Of a stretch of 49,795 bases of DNA, positions 41,076 through 49,657 are shown piece by piece. Position 1 is the first letter of the stretch; each line of letters opens with the position of its first letter. The translations under genes were made by a program, and so were the position numbers. Under the pieces are notes generated by a model that saw only the letters and a list, made by a program, of their open reading frames with translations, did no database searches and had not been told where the DNA came from. The stretch comes from Candidatus Alcyoniella australis (GTDB lineage Bacteria > Lernaellota > Lernaellaia > JAVCCG01 > Alcyoniellaceae), in the NCBI GenBank assembly GCA_030765605.1, contig JAVCCG010000141.1:1-49795 (forward strand). Direction: 5' to 3'.

Positions 41076-42928
41076 CCGGACTGTTCGACAGCTCGCTGAA
41101 CGCGGCCCAGATTGAGCAGCGGCTGAACTCGGGCTCGCGCAGGATACGACGCACGGACGATCAGAGCATCGATTCCCAGGCAGTCGACTCTTTTGGCGTT
41201 GCAGCAATATTCCGCAACAGAGCAGTTCCCGGCGCAAGCCTGCTGCATGGCGATGAGGGGCTGCTGGTCGCGGTGGACGGCGAACTCAGGAGATGCGCGG
41301 CGATACATCCTGATAAAAATCCGGCGACGTTGGTCGCTACACTCTACCGCGAGCACGGCGAAGATTGGGTCAAGCTCGTTCAGGGCGAATTCTCGACGGC
41401 GATCTACGACCCGGACCGATCAGCGCTGCTGTTGCAGTCCGATCGATTCGGTATCAGGCCGCTGTATTACGCGAGCAACGATCAATCGGTCTGTTTTGCC
41501 TCGACCATGGCCGCGCTGGTCGCCATCGATCCGCAGTTTGGAAAAGAGTTGGATTGGCAGTCGGTAGCCGATTATTTCGCCTACGAGATGCTGCTTGCCG
41601 ACCGCAGCTTTCTTCGTGGCGTGCAGCTGGTGCCGGCCGGTTCAACGGTGAGGGTATCGGACAATGCGATACAGGTCGGTCGATACTGGAGCATCGAGCA
41701 GATCGAGATCCGCAGGGATGAGAGCTTCGATGCGGCGGTGGACAGAGCCGACGAGCTGTTGCAAACGGCGGTGGACGGATGTTGCTCCGATGGACTACGA
41801 CACGGCCTGTACATCACCAGCGGTCTGGACAGCCGACTGATCGCCGGTTGCCTGCAGCGTAGCGGGCGAGAGTTCGACTCATTCACCTACGGCATTCCCG
41901 GCTGCCGCGACATGGTATGGGGCGCGGAACTGGCTGCGCTGACCGGCGGCAGGCACCACCGGTTTCCGTTGGAGAACGGACGCTGGATCGTCGAGCATGC
42001 CCAAGGATTCATCGCTGCGACAGAGGGAATCGTCCAGCCGTTCCATTCGCACGGAATTAGCGTATACCCAGCGGCATCAGAATTGATCGACGTCCACCTC
42101 AGCGGTCATGGCGGCGGCGCGTTCCTCGGATTGGACACCAGCGATCAGGGGCTTTACGCGGAAAACGATCCACAACAAAAGCGCGAGAAGCTCGATGCGC
42201 TGTTCCGCCTGCGGCTGTGCAAAGGATTTTCGCAGGCCGACTATCAACGCCTTTTCACGCCCGAGGCGTACGCTCAACTTGACGGTCTCTACGGACGATC
42301 ATTCGGGCGCGAGCTCGATCGCTTCATTGCATTGCCCAGTGAGCTGATGGTGGACGGCCTTACGCTCAACAGCCGCTTCCGCAAGTTCTTCAGCTACCTG
42401 ATGGCGGCTGAGAGAGATTTCTACGAGCTGCGTTGTCCATTTATGGATTACAATCTGATCGACTATGTATGCTCGTTGCCGTTCGAGATCAGGGCTGGTA
42501 GGCGTTTGCAGATCGGCATGATTTCACAAAAATTCCCAAACCTGGCCAAGGTGCCCTGGCAGGGGAGCGGATCATCGCTGGGCGAGGGCAACGCCTGGGA
42601 CCGACTGCGCAATCGCCTCCGACTTTCCGCCGATCGCCTGCTTGGCGACACGATCCCGGCCCTGCGATTGCCGACCGAGCCGGGACGCAACTACCCGCAG
42701 TGGGCTTTTGCCGACTGCACGGACTGGATGAGGCGGATTTTCGGCAGCGAGCGGCTACGGCATCGAGGAATCCTCAACGCCGACTATCTGATCGAAATGC
42801 TCGATGGCTTGCCCGAGGTGATGCAAAACCAGCCCTATCAACAACAGCGAATCAGGGTCTACCGATTGGGGATGGCGATTTCGTTCGAGCTGATGTGCCG
42901 CAGGGTCTTCGACGGGAGCGAGAATTGA
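41063..42928 (+). CDS. Asparagine synthase-like protein with a degenerate glutaminase domain
   Basis: A 621-residue protein shaped like AsnB. The N-terminal class II amidotransferase domain starts MPGIAGLFD instead of MCGIAGLFD, so the nucleophile Cys2 is Pro; other parts of the fold are kept (VDGELRR, SDRFGIRPLYY). The synthetase domain has TSGLDSRLIAG (residues 252-262) as the ATP pyrophosphatase loop, then GHGGGAFLG and CPFMDYNLIDYV. It could make an amide or AMP-activated sugar acid with free ammonia, or be a non-hydrolysing structural protein; such relatives are frequent in capsule and exopolysaccharide loci, where they amidate uronic acids. The start overlaps the glycosyltransferase gene by 13 bases; a TTG at 41051 would hide the degenerate position. 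Confidence 0.82.
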   Translation: MPGIAGLFDSSLNAAQIEQRLNSGSRRIRRTDDQSIDSQAVDSFGVAAIFRNRAVPGASLLHGDEGLLVAVDGELRRCAAIHPDKNPATLVATLYREHGEDWVKLVQGEFSTAIYDPDRSALLLQSDRFGIRPLYYASNDQSVCFASTMAALVAIDPQFGKELDWQSVADYFAYEMLLADRSFLRGVQLVPAGSTVRVSDNAIQVGRYWSIEQIEIRRDESFDAAVDRADELLQTAVDGCCSDGLRHGLYITSGLDSRLIAGCLQRSGREFDSFTYGIPGCRDMVWGAELAALTGGRHHRFPLENGRWIVEHAQGFIAATEGIVQPFHSHGISVYPAASELIDVHLSGHGGGAFLGLDTSDQGLYAENDPQQKREKLDALFRLRLCKGFSQADYQRLFTPEAYAQLDGLYGRSFGRELDRFIALPSELMVDGLTLNSRFRKFFSYLMAAERDFYELRCPFMDYNLIDYVCSLPFEIRAGRRLQIGMISQKFPNLAKVPWQGSGSSLGEGNAWDRLRNRLRLSADRLLGDTIPALRLPTEPGRNYPQWAFADCTDWMRRIFGSERLRHRGILNADYLIEMLDGLPEVMQNQPYQQQRIRVYRLGMAISFELMCRRVFDGSEN

Positions 42929-42933
42929 GAGCA

Positions 42934-43761
42934 ATGAGCAATCGTTCGATAACCGTAATCGAGCCACCCAAAGGTTGGGAAGCGATCGATCTGCGCGAGC
43001 TGTGGCAATACCGCGAGCTGCTGTACTTCCTGGCCTGGCGCGACATCAAGGTGCGCTACAAGCAGTCGTTTCTCGGTATCGCCTGGGCGATTCTCCAGCC
43101 GTTCGTGACGATGGTCGTGTTCACGTTGATTTTCGGCAGGATGATCAAGATGGAGGGCGAGCAGATCCCGTACTCGATCTTCGCCTTCATCGGACTGGTG
43201 ATCTGGACCTATTTCTCGCGGGCATTGGGCACCTCGACCCTGAGCCTGGTGGCCAACTCACCGCTGCTGACCAAGATCTACACGCCGCGGGCGATATTGC
43301 CGATCAGCGGTTCGCTGGCCGCGCTGGTCGACCTGGTGGTCAGCGTGATCTTTATGCTTGGACTGCTGGCGCTCTACGGCTATTACCCGAACTGGGGATT
43401 CCTCTGGATGCTGCCGTTCTGCCTGCTGGCGATGCTGACCGCGGTCGGCTGCGGGCTATGGCTTTCGGCGATCAACGTGCGCTACCGCGACATCGGCCAA
43501 ATCGTGCCGTTCGTGATCCAGATCTGGTTCTTTCTCACGCCGATCGTCTATCCGCTGAGCGTGCTGGGCGAGAAGTGGCGCTTCCTGTTTTGGCTCAACC
43601 CGATGACCTTTATCATCGACGGATTCCGCTGGGCGGTTACCGACTATCCGTTCCCGCCGCTGGGAGGGGCCGCTGCGTCGCTGCTGATCGTCGCGTTCCT
43701 GCTGGTGAGCGGATCGTACTATTTCCGTCGCATGGAAAGCAGCTTCGCGGACGTGGTGTGA
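42934..43761 (+). CDS. wzm: ABC-2 type polysaccharide exporter permease
   Basis: A 275-residue inner-membrane protein with six hydrophobic segments and the Wzm/TagG pattern: YRELLYFLAWRDIKVRYKQS at the cytosolic start, LGIAWAILQPFVTMVVFTLIFG, then RYRDIGQIVPFVIQIWFFLTPIVYPLS and LNPMTFIIDGFRWA. It forms the channel through which a lipid-linked polysaccharide is flipped to the periplasm. The ATPase gene starts two bases after its stop. The longer frame (back to 42700) overlaps the asparagine-synthase gene in a wrong frame and is rejected. This gene keeps the high GC of the chromosome. Confidence 0.92.
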   Translation: MSNRSITVIEPPKGWEAIDLRELWQYRELLYFLAWRDIKVRYKQSFLGIAWAILQPFVTMVVFTLIFGRMIKMEGEQIPYSIFAFIGLVIWTYFSRALGTSTLSLVANSPLLTKIYTPRAILPISGSLAALVDLVVSVIFMLGLLALYGYYPNWGFLWMLPFCLLAMLTAVGCGLWLSAINVRYRDIGQIVPFVIQIWFFLTPIVYPLSVLGEKWRFLFWLNPMTFIIDGFRWAVTDYPFPPLGGAAASLLIVAFLLVSGSYYFRRMESSFADVV

Positions 43762-43763
43762 CA

Positions 43764-45080
43764 ATGAATGACGACATCGCAATCAGGGTCGAGGGGCTGG
43801 GCAAGCGCTACCGTTTGGGCACGATGCGCAAAGCCTACGATCTGCTCAGCGAGAACATCGGCGATTTTGTGCGCAGCCGAGTGCTGCATCGGCAGGCGCA
43901 GGAAAAACCGCCCGACGACCAGATTCTCTGGGCGCTTAAGGACATCTCGTTCGAGGTCAAACGCGGCGAGGTGCTGGGGATTATCGGCCGCAACGGCGCG
44001 GGCAAGAGCACGCTTTTAAAAATTCTCTCGCGGATCACCACTCCCACCGAGGGCCGGGCCGAGATCCACGGCCGCGTGGGCTCGCTGCTCGAGGTCGGCA
44101 CGGGCTTTCACATGGAGCTCACCGGACGCGAGAACATCTATCTCAACGGCTCGATCCTGGGCATGTCCCGCGACGAGATCGCGGCCAAATACGACGAGAT
44201 CGTCGAGTTCTCCGAGATCGACCGCTTTATCGACACGCCGGTCAAACGCTACTCCAGCGGGATGAAGATCCGCCTCGGGTTCGCCGTGGCCGCGCATTTG
44301 CAGCCCGAGATCCTGCTGGTCGACGAAGTGCTGGCCGTGGGCGATGAGGCGTTTCAGAGAAAATGTCTGGGAAAGATGGGGAATATTGCTGCAACAGGTA
44401 GCACGGTTGTATTTGTCAGCCACAATCTACAAACGGTCAGGCGACTTTGCCAACGAGGGATGATTATAGAAAATGGAAGTATATCCAAGACGGGCGAGGT
44501 CGACTTGGTAATACACTCATACCTCGAACAGGTTGTCGGACCGGATCAAGATGCTATGGATATTTCTCAGTATCGAAAGACCCGTATGACACAGGAGTTC
44601 GATATCGATAGAGTTGAGATACGGAACAGCCAAGGCGTGATTACAAATCTGGTATTGATGGACGAGGAAATAGAGATCAGAATATTTTTCAGGATTCAGA
44701 ATGATTCGAGGAGTTATCGTATAGGTTTGGTTTTCCGTGCACAGGATGGAACGCGCATCGCAACCCTTGTTAGCACACACAACGGCAAACAGCCGATACG
44801 CGTCGATTCGAACAAAACTTATTTGATATCCGTTCGTACGCACGGCCCACTTTTGCCCGGGTCTTATTATATCGATATTAACGCTAAAAATTCTCATGAT
44901 AAATATGTATTTGCAGTTGAAGGGTTTCCTTTTACGATCGCCCCTGTCGGGAAGGAGGAAAAAGTTTACGATGGAGTCGGGATTATTAGAATGGAAAATG
45001 AATGGTCAGATATAGTTCCGGTTGAAAATTGGGATGCAATTTCAGATTGCGGTGGTTCCAATAATTCAAAAGGTAAATGA
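43764..45080 (+). CDS. wzt: ABC polysaccharide exporter ATPase with C-terminal glycan-binding domain
   Basis: A 438-residue ATPase. Residues 1-245 hold Walker A GRNGAGKST (75-83), a Wzt-type signature YSSGMKIRLGFAVAAHL, Walker B ILLVDEVLAVGDEAF and FVSHNLQTV. The C-terminal domain (about 265-420) has the beta-sandwich look of Wzt-C, which recognises the end of the O-polysaccharide in species such as E. coli O9a. Reading frame upstream of 43764 is noise. Base composition changes from GC-rich to AT-rich at about 44360 (codon 199), just after the Walker B region, and stays AT-rich in the downstream genes, so the specificity half was probably acquired separately. Confidence 0.9.
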   Translation: MNDDIAIRVEGLGKRYRLGTMRKAYDLLSENIGDFVRSRVLHRQAQEKPPDDQILWALKDISFEVKRGEVLGIIGRNGAGKSTLLKILSRITTPTEGRAEIHGRVGSLLEVGTGFHMELTGRENIYLNGSILGMSRDEIAAKYDEIVEFSEIDRFIDTPVKRYSSGMKIRLGFAVAAHLQPEILLVDEVLAVGDEAFQRKCLGKMGNIAATGSTVVFVSHNLQTVRRLCQRGMIIENGSISKTGEVDLVIHSYLEQVVGPDQDAMDISQYRKTRMTQEFDIDRVEIRNSQGVITNLVLMDEEIEIRIFFRIQNDSRSYRIGLVFRAQDGTRIATLVSTHNGKQPIRVDSNKTYLISVRTHGPLLPGSYYIDINAKNSHDKYVFAVEGFPFTIAPVGKEEKVYDGVGIIRMENEWSDIVPVENWDAISDCGGSNNSKGK

Positions 45081-45096
45081 GTAAGGAGAGCTGTGC

Positions 45097-45735
45097 ATGA
45101 TGACGATAAAAGAATACTCATACAGTGAGTTGACGCAATGGCGCACGGAGTGTTTTAAGAGATTTCATGGAGTATTCAACCTACCGATAGTTTCTCCTGG
45201 AGATAAATTACGTGAATATTTAGGGCCGGACAGTGTTCTGTTGGACGTGGGCGCGGGTCATCAAAAGGTGCTTAAAACCTCGTTGGGTTTGACTAACCAT
45301 CAATATTTCTCAATGGATGATGATCCGGTGGGAGAATTCAATTTTGATAATTTTAGCGACATCCCGGAAACTCTGTTTTTCGATATCATCGTTGCCAATC
45401 AGCTTCTGGAGCACTTAACGATAAGCGAAGCGATACCGATGATGCAAGCTGTCTATAAAAAATTGAAAATAGGGGGACACTTTATCGGGACGGTACCAAA
45501 TGCACAACACCCCGTAAGGCAGTGGGGGGATGCTACGCATGTTACCGCATGGCCGTTGGGCGATTTGTATGGCCTGCTAAGTATGGTTGGCTTCTCAAAA
45601 CCGCAACCTTATCGATATACTAAGAGGCATCTGACGCGCAATCCTATTGAGCGCTTCATTGTTAAAATAGTGTCAAAAAATTATCGAATTGATTGGTGCG
45701 ACAGCTTGATGATCGTCGGACGGAAGAACGATTGA
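45097..45735 (+). CDS. Class I SAM-dependent methyltransferase
   Basis: A 212-residue enzyme with SAM-binding motif I LLDVGAGHQKVLK, an acidic residue at the end of strand 2 (YFSMDDDPVG), and FFDIIVANQLLEHL as motif IV-like, followed by LKIGGHFIGTVPNA. AAGGAG precedes the start; ATG at 45100 is an alternative. In this AT-rich block it probably methylates a sugar or a chain-terminating group of the polymer; Wzt-C domains often recognise such a methylated terminus. The role is suggested by position only. Codon usage differs from the genes left of 44 kb. Confidence 0.82.
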   Translation: MMTIKEYSYSELTQWRTECFKRFHGVFNLPIVSPGDKLREYLGPDSVLLDVGAGHQKVLKTSLGLTNHQYFSMDDDPVGEFNFDNFSDIPETLFFDIIVANQLLEHLTISEAIPMMQAVYKKLKIGGHFIGTVPNAQHPVRQWGDATHVTAWPLGDLYGLLSMVGFSKPQPYRYTKRHLTRNPIERFIVKIVSKNYRIDWCDSLMIVGRKND

Positions 45736-45750
45736 AAAAGTAGAACGAAG

Positions 45751-46680
45751 ATGAGTATTGAGAAGATAAAAAAATGTGAGATTATCAAACTGGAGATTGA
45801 TCGCCGTTTATACGCTATACAGCTTTGCCGCAAATCTCATGCCGTTGCCGAAGCGCCAAGGCTCGTTGTGGTAGGTTATCAGCCCAACGAGTTGTCGCGG
45901 AAGATACTAAAGATCTGCATCGAAAGTATACAGCGTTTTACCATTGTGCCTTATGAGCTTTGGGTTGTGGACAACAACTCACCGTTTCAGAACGCGCAGT
46001 GGCTGCTCGATTGGCCCAATATAAATGTGGTCTTGAATCGGACCGAGCCGAGAAGTCAATTGAAGTTGCATCGGCGATTGATGCCGTGGCGCGAGCTGAG
46101 TTCAAAGCAGCATAGCGGCAGTTATGCCAATGCAGCGGCCCTGGAAATCGCCGCGAAATTGATCGACAATGAATCCAGGTACATAATGACGTTGCACATG
46201 GATACAATGCCCGCGACTTTCGGCTGGCTCGGCTTTTTACAAGGCAAGATTAACGATACAGTGCGGGCCGCGGGAGTAAGAATGGATACTGCCCGCGTTG
46301 AGCAAGGCGTACTGCATGTATTGGGATGTCTTGTCGATTTTCAGTTGCTAACACAATTGAAGGTCGGCTTTTTCCCGGACCTTCCGCGATTGGATGTCGG
46401 CGACAGGGTGACTGTTGCGCTTAGAGAAGCCGGCTATCAGGTTTATGCCTGCCGCAACACGTTATGGCAGCCGGAGCTGGCAAGTAATATCCCCGGAGAT
46501 TCGCCGTTCCGATCTTTGAACGTGGATCGTTCATTTGATGATGACGACAACATTATTTTCCTGCACCTGGGAAGAGGCATCGTGAAATCAGAGGGCAAAA
46601 AATTGAACGGCATGAACCCACAGCAGTGGATCGAGTTTGCCGAGGATTATTTGGCTAAATCGCCTGGAAAACCTAAATGA
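45751..46680 (+). CDS. Glycosyltransferase family 2-like (GT-A) protein
   Basis: A 309-residue protein with a GT-A opening: RLVVVGYQPNELSRKILKIC, then PYELWVVDNNSPFQN (the usual D-N-N-S nucleotide contact) and RYIMTLHMDTMPATFGW, where HMDT takes the place of the metal-binding DxD. The C-terminal part has DVGDRVTVALREAGYQVYAC, common in rhamnosyl- or galactosyl-like transferases. Cytoplasmic; it would add one sugar of the repeat. A four-base overlap links it to the next methyltransferase. Sugar not predictable. Within the AT-rich segment. Confidence 0.78.
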   Translation: MSIEKIKKCEIIKLEIDRRLYAIQLCRKSHAVAEAPRLVVVGYQPNELSRKILKICIESIQRFTIVPYELWVVDNNSPFQNAQWLLDWPNINVVLNRTEPRSQLKLHRRLMPWRELSSKQHSGSYANAAALEIAAKLIDNESRYIMTLHMDTMPATFGWLGFLQGKINDTVRAAGVRMDTARVEQGVLHVLGCLVDFQLLTQLKVGFFPDLPRLDVGDRVTVALREAGYQVYACRNTLWQPELASNIPGDSPFRSLNVDRSFDDDDNIIFLHLGRGIVKSEGKKLNGMNPQQWIEFAEDYLAKSPGKPK

Positions 46681-47444
46681 ACAATACAATGCCATCGAAG
46701 AATGTTGTCCCTAAAAAGATGTTTAATCGACTGGACTACAGCCTGCGACGCTATTATGTGGATGAATATTTGTCGCGTAATGTATCGCTGATTCCAATTG
46801 CTGGGTCGGTGCTCGACCTCGGAGGAAATAAAATACGAAAGCGCGGTGCGTTCGATATTGAGAAATACGGCTTGAGGGTTGTATATGCGAATCTGTCCAT
46901 TGACAAGCTCCCCGATGTACAGACGGATGCGAGCTACGTTCCGTTTATGGATAATACATTCGATGCGGTGATCTGCTCGGAGCTGCTGGAGCATGTGCCG
47001 GAGCCGATGTCGGTACTAAGGGAGGCTTGGAGGTTGCTCAAGCCTGGAGGACTTATGCTTATCTGTGTGCCGTTTCTAGTGCCGATTCATGGCGACCCGG
47101 ACGATTATGGCCGATATACGGATACTTTTTGGCTCAAAGCCCTGGAACAGTCGGGGTGGTCGGATATTTTAATTGAAAAACAGTGGTACTTTTGGAGCGT
47201 TCTTTTGGATTTCATTCGCGCCTACTTACATCAGAGAATTAAAGAGGGGCGTCCGCGGACCACTTTTCTTCAACAACGGATCAAGGGAATTGTAGCCCGA
47301 ACAAAGCACATGGCTCTGAGACGCGACGCACGGCACGGACTTGCCGAGCATCCATTTTACACCAAGTTCACAACTGGATTCGGAATAAATGCGGAGAAGC
47401 AATTGGCAGAGAAACTAATATCAGAAACTGGAGCTAAAGAGTGA
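46677..47444 (+). CDS. SAM-dependent methyltransferase (Methyltransf_11 type)
   Basis: A 255-residue enzyme. SVLDLGGNKIRKRGAF is motif I in a slightly divergent form, NTFDAVICSELLEHVPEP is the conserved post-motif segment, and LKPGGLMLICVPF with HGDPDDYGRYT follows, typical of methyltransferases in surface-glycan clusters. A C-terminal extension (about residues 180-255) is basic. Its start overlaps the preceding stop and its stop overlaps the GTG of the next gene, so the block 45751-49596 is a tightly coupled unit. Probably methylates the growing or finished glycan. Confidence 0.82.
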   Translation: MNNTMPSKNVVPKKMFNRLDYSLRRYYVDEYLSRNVSLIPIAGSVLDLGGNKIRKRGAFDIEKYGLRVVYANLSIDKLPDVQTDASYVPFMDNTFDAVICSELLEHVPEPMSVLREAWRLLKPGGLMLICVPFLVPIHGDPDDYGRYTDTFWLKALEQSGWSDILIEKQWYFWSVLLDFIRAYLHQRIKEGRPRTTFLQQRIKGIVARTKHMALRRDARHGLAEHPFYTKFTTGFGINAEKQLAEKLISETGAKE

Positions 47445-48502
47445 AGCTTCGCATCGCAATAAACGCCAAGCGGATCGATGGGCCATACGGCGGTGGAAAT
47501 CAATTCCTGAAGGCCCTGGAAAAATATCTGGTCGCACAGGGGCATGAACTTTTCCGCAAGCTTATACCCGGACTGGATGTAGTCTTAATAGCAATCGCCA
47601 ACGACAATGCTAGAATAAATGCTTTTAGATCTCAGGAAATAGAACGTTATCTGTTGGTATTTCCCAATACAATTGTGGTGCATAGGGTGAATACCTGCGA
47701 CGAACAGCGCGGATCTGACTTGGGAAACAACAGCACGATTATGAAAATCAACCGCTTGACCGATCATACGGTGTTCGTTAGCGAATTCTTAAAGCAGGTA
47801 TTTGTCGGGCACGGCTGGTCGCAGGACAAGCCAAATAGCGTGATTCATAACGCGGCCGACCAATCGATCTTTAATACCACCGAAAAAGCCACCTGGGAAC
47901 CTGGACAGAAAATGAAGGTCGTCACACATCACTGGTCATCGAATTATTTAAAAGGCTTCGATATTTACGAACGTTTAGACCAGTTGCTCGGTACTGAACC
48001 GTACAGCAATCTATTTGAATTTACCGTGATCGGCAACGTGCCGTTAGGCCTCGAATTTAAAAACTCCAAGAGACTGGCCCCGATGCACGGGCCTGAGTTG
48101 GCCGAGGAGCTGAAAAGTCGGCATCTCTATTTATCGGCGGCGCGACATGAAGCAGGTGGCAACCATTACATTGAAGCCATGGCCTGTGGCTTGCCCGTAT
48201 TGTATTTGAAAAGCGGATCGCTGCCTGAATATTGCGTAGATTATGGGATCGGGTTCGATTTAGTTGATTTTGAAAAGCGGTTGATCGAAGCGAGAGATAC
48301 ATACAAGATGTTAAGCGATCGTGTGCTTGAGTATAAGTATAGTGCAGAAGATGCGGCACAAAGATACGAAAAGATCTTTATCCGTATGGTGAATGATGGC
48401 GATTCAACCATTTCTTCTACTTCAAGATTTGCTAGATATCGATGGTGGATAGGATACAATATACCCAAAATGATACGGTATGTAATGCGAGCGATTAAAT
48501 GA
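47441..48502 (+). CDS. Glycosyltransferase (GT-B, family 4-like)
   Basis: A 353-residue protein with a GTG start overlapping the preceding stop (GTGA). The N-terminal half includes RIDGPYGGGNQFLKALEKYL, an acceptor-side loop, and TVFVSEFLKQVF. The C-terminal half has the donor motif HEAGGNHYIEAMACGLPVLYLKSGSLPEY with the E-x7-E pair, here followed by ECV-like CVDYGIGFD. The usual GxLxxxKG stretch is replaced by HHWSSNYLKGFDIYERL, as in some family members acting on lipid-linked glycans. Codon use is AT-rich. It likely acts on the repeat unit or its terminus. Confidence 0.8.
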   Translation: MKLRIAINAKRIDGPYGGGNQFLKALEKYLVAQGHELFRKLIPGLDVVLIAIANDNARINAFRSQEIERYLLVFPNTIVVHRVNTCDEQRGSDLGNNSTIMKINRLTDHTVFVSEFLKQVFVGHGWSQDKPNSVIHNAADQSIFNTTEKATWEPGQKMKVVTHHWSSNYLKGFDIYERLDQLLGTEPYSNLFEFTVIGNVPLGLEFKNSKRLAPMHGPELAEELKSRHLYLSAARHEAGGNHYIEAMACGLPVLYLKSGSLPEYCVDYGIGFDLVDFEKRLIEARDTYKMLSDRVLEYKYSAEDAAQRYEKIFIRMVNDGDSTISSTSRFARYRWWIGYNIPKMIRYVMRAIK

Positions 48503-49596
48503 GAAGATTGCAGGCGATATTTTCTCTGCCGAGCGTCAGGCGTTGGCCACAGTATTCCCGATTGTTCTTGTTGAAGGACAGGGCCTTATGGGTTTTATCC
48601 GAAGAGGCCAGGGCGTTGAACAGTATCTGCAATAAACTGGGCTGCCAGGTCGCTGATACACGATATTTACCCTACGCAAAAAAACAAGCGGTCTTCCATT
48701 TCAACCGTTATGAACTGTTTTTCAGTGATTATTGGGAAAGAAGTTCCCACCGTTTGGCGACAGTTTACTACCATGGAATGCCAGGCTGCGGCGAGCCCGC
48801 CTTTGACAAATCCTTTGATGGGCTGTGCCGGATGCATCAACGCCTGGACCGGATTCAAGTCACAAATAACAGGATGAAGGAGCTGATACTTAGTTCCGGC
48901 ATTGATCCTGCCAAGGTGTTTCTGATCCCGATAGGTGTGGATAGCGGACTGTTTAGGCGGCCGAACGCTGAGCAGAGACAATCGATTCGTGCCCGACTGG
49001 GCATTCCCGATGGTTCGATTGTCATTGGATCGTTTCAGAAAGATGGCTGTGGTTGGGGTGAAGGCAACGAGCCCAAGATGGTTAAGGGACCGGATGTGTT
49101 TTTGAAGGCGATCGAACTTTTACGAGAAAATAATCCACATATTTGTGTGTTGCTGACCGGTCCCTCGCGAGGTTTTGTCATGAACGGGCTGAAAAGATTG
49201 GGAATAGAGTACAAGCATATATTTGTGGAACGATACGAGGAGATGGCGGATATCTATCACGCGTTGGATATCTATATCGTTGCCTCCCGGGAGGAAGGAG
49301 GGCCCAAGGCAGTATTGGAAGCCATGGCCAGCGGCGTACCGCTTGTCAGCACTCGAGTCGGTCAAGCTGTTGAGCTGGTGGAGCACTGTGTTAACGGGTG
49401 GATTGTAGATCTGGAGGATGCCGAGGGTCTGGCGCATTGGGCTGGTTATATTATCTACAACCAGGGGAATTTAGAGCAGGTCCTTGACAGCGCGCGGAAC
49501 ACTGCGGAGATGAACTGTCTCGACGACCAACTGCCCTTGTGGCGTAATTTCATGAATGGTTTTGTTGAGGGAATGCCCAACTCGTATCCTAAGTGA
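48499..49596 (+). CDS. Glycosyltransferase family 4 protein
   Basis: A 365-residue GT-B enzyme with ATGA overlap to the previous gene. RIQVTNNRMKELILSSG and VFLIPIGVDSGLFRRP mark the linker between domains; the second domain has VIGSFQKDGCGWGEGNEPKMVKGP, HICVLLTGPSRG and the donor motif REEGGPKAVLEAMASGVPLVSTRVG with E-x7-E. Family 4 membership is clear. It is the last gene of the plus-strand polysaccharide operon in this window. A 21-codon frame that follows immediately from 49596 is probably not a gene. Confidence 0.86.
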   Translation: MRRLQAIFSLPSVRRWPQYSRLFLLKDRALWVLSEEARALNSICNKLGCQVADTRYLPYAKKQAVFHFNRYELFFSDYWERSSHRLATVYYHGMPGCGEPAFDKSFDGLCRMHQRLDRIQVTNNRMKELILSSGIDPAKVFLIPIGVDSGLFRRPNAEQRQSIRARLGIPDGSIVIGSFQKDGCGWGEGNEPKMVKGPDVFLKAIELLRENNPHICVLLTGPSRGFVMNGLKRLGIEYKHIFVERYEEMADIYHALDIYIVASREEGGPKAVLEAMASGVPLVSTRVGQAVELVEHCVNGWIVDLEDAEGLAHWAGYIIYNQGNLEQVLDSARNTAEMNCLDDQLPLWRNFMNGFVEGMPNSYPK

Positions 49597-49657
49597 TGCG
49601 CTTAATGGGGAAGCTGCTTCGAGACATGGTAAAGCACGCGGGACGAATCCTCCGGGG

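Noticed and set aside
42975-43763. N-terminal 263-codon extension of wzt
   Set aside because: It lies within wzm in another frame; the Wzt protein proper begins with MNDDIAIRVEGLGKRY at 43764.
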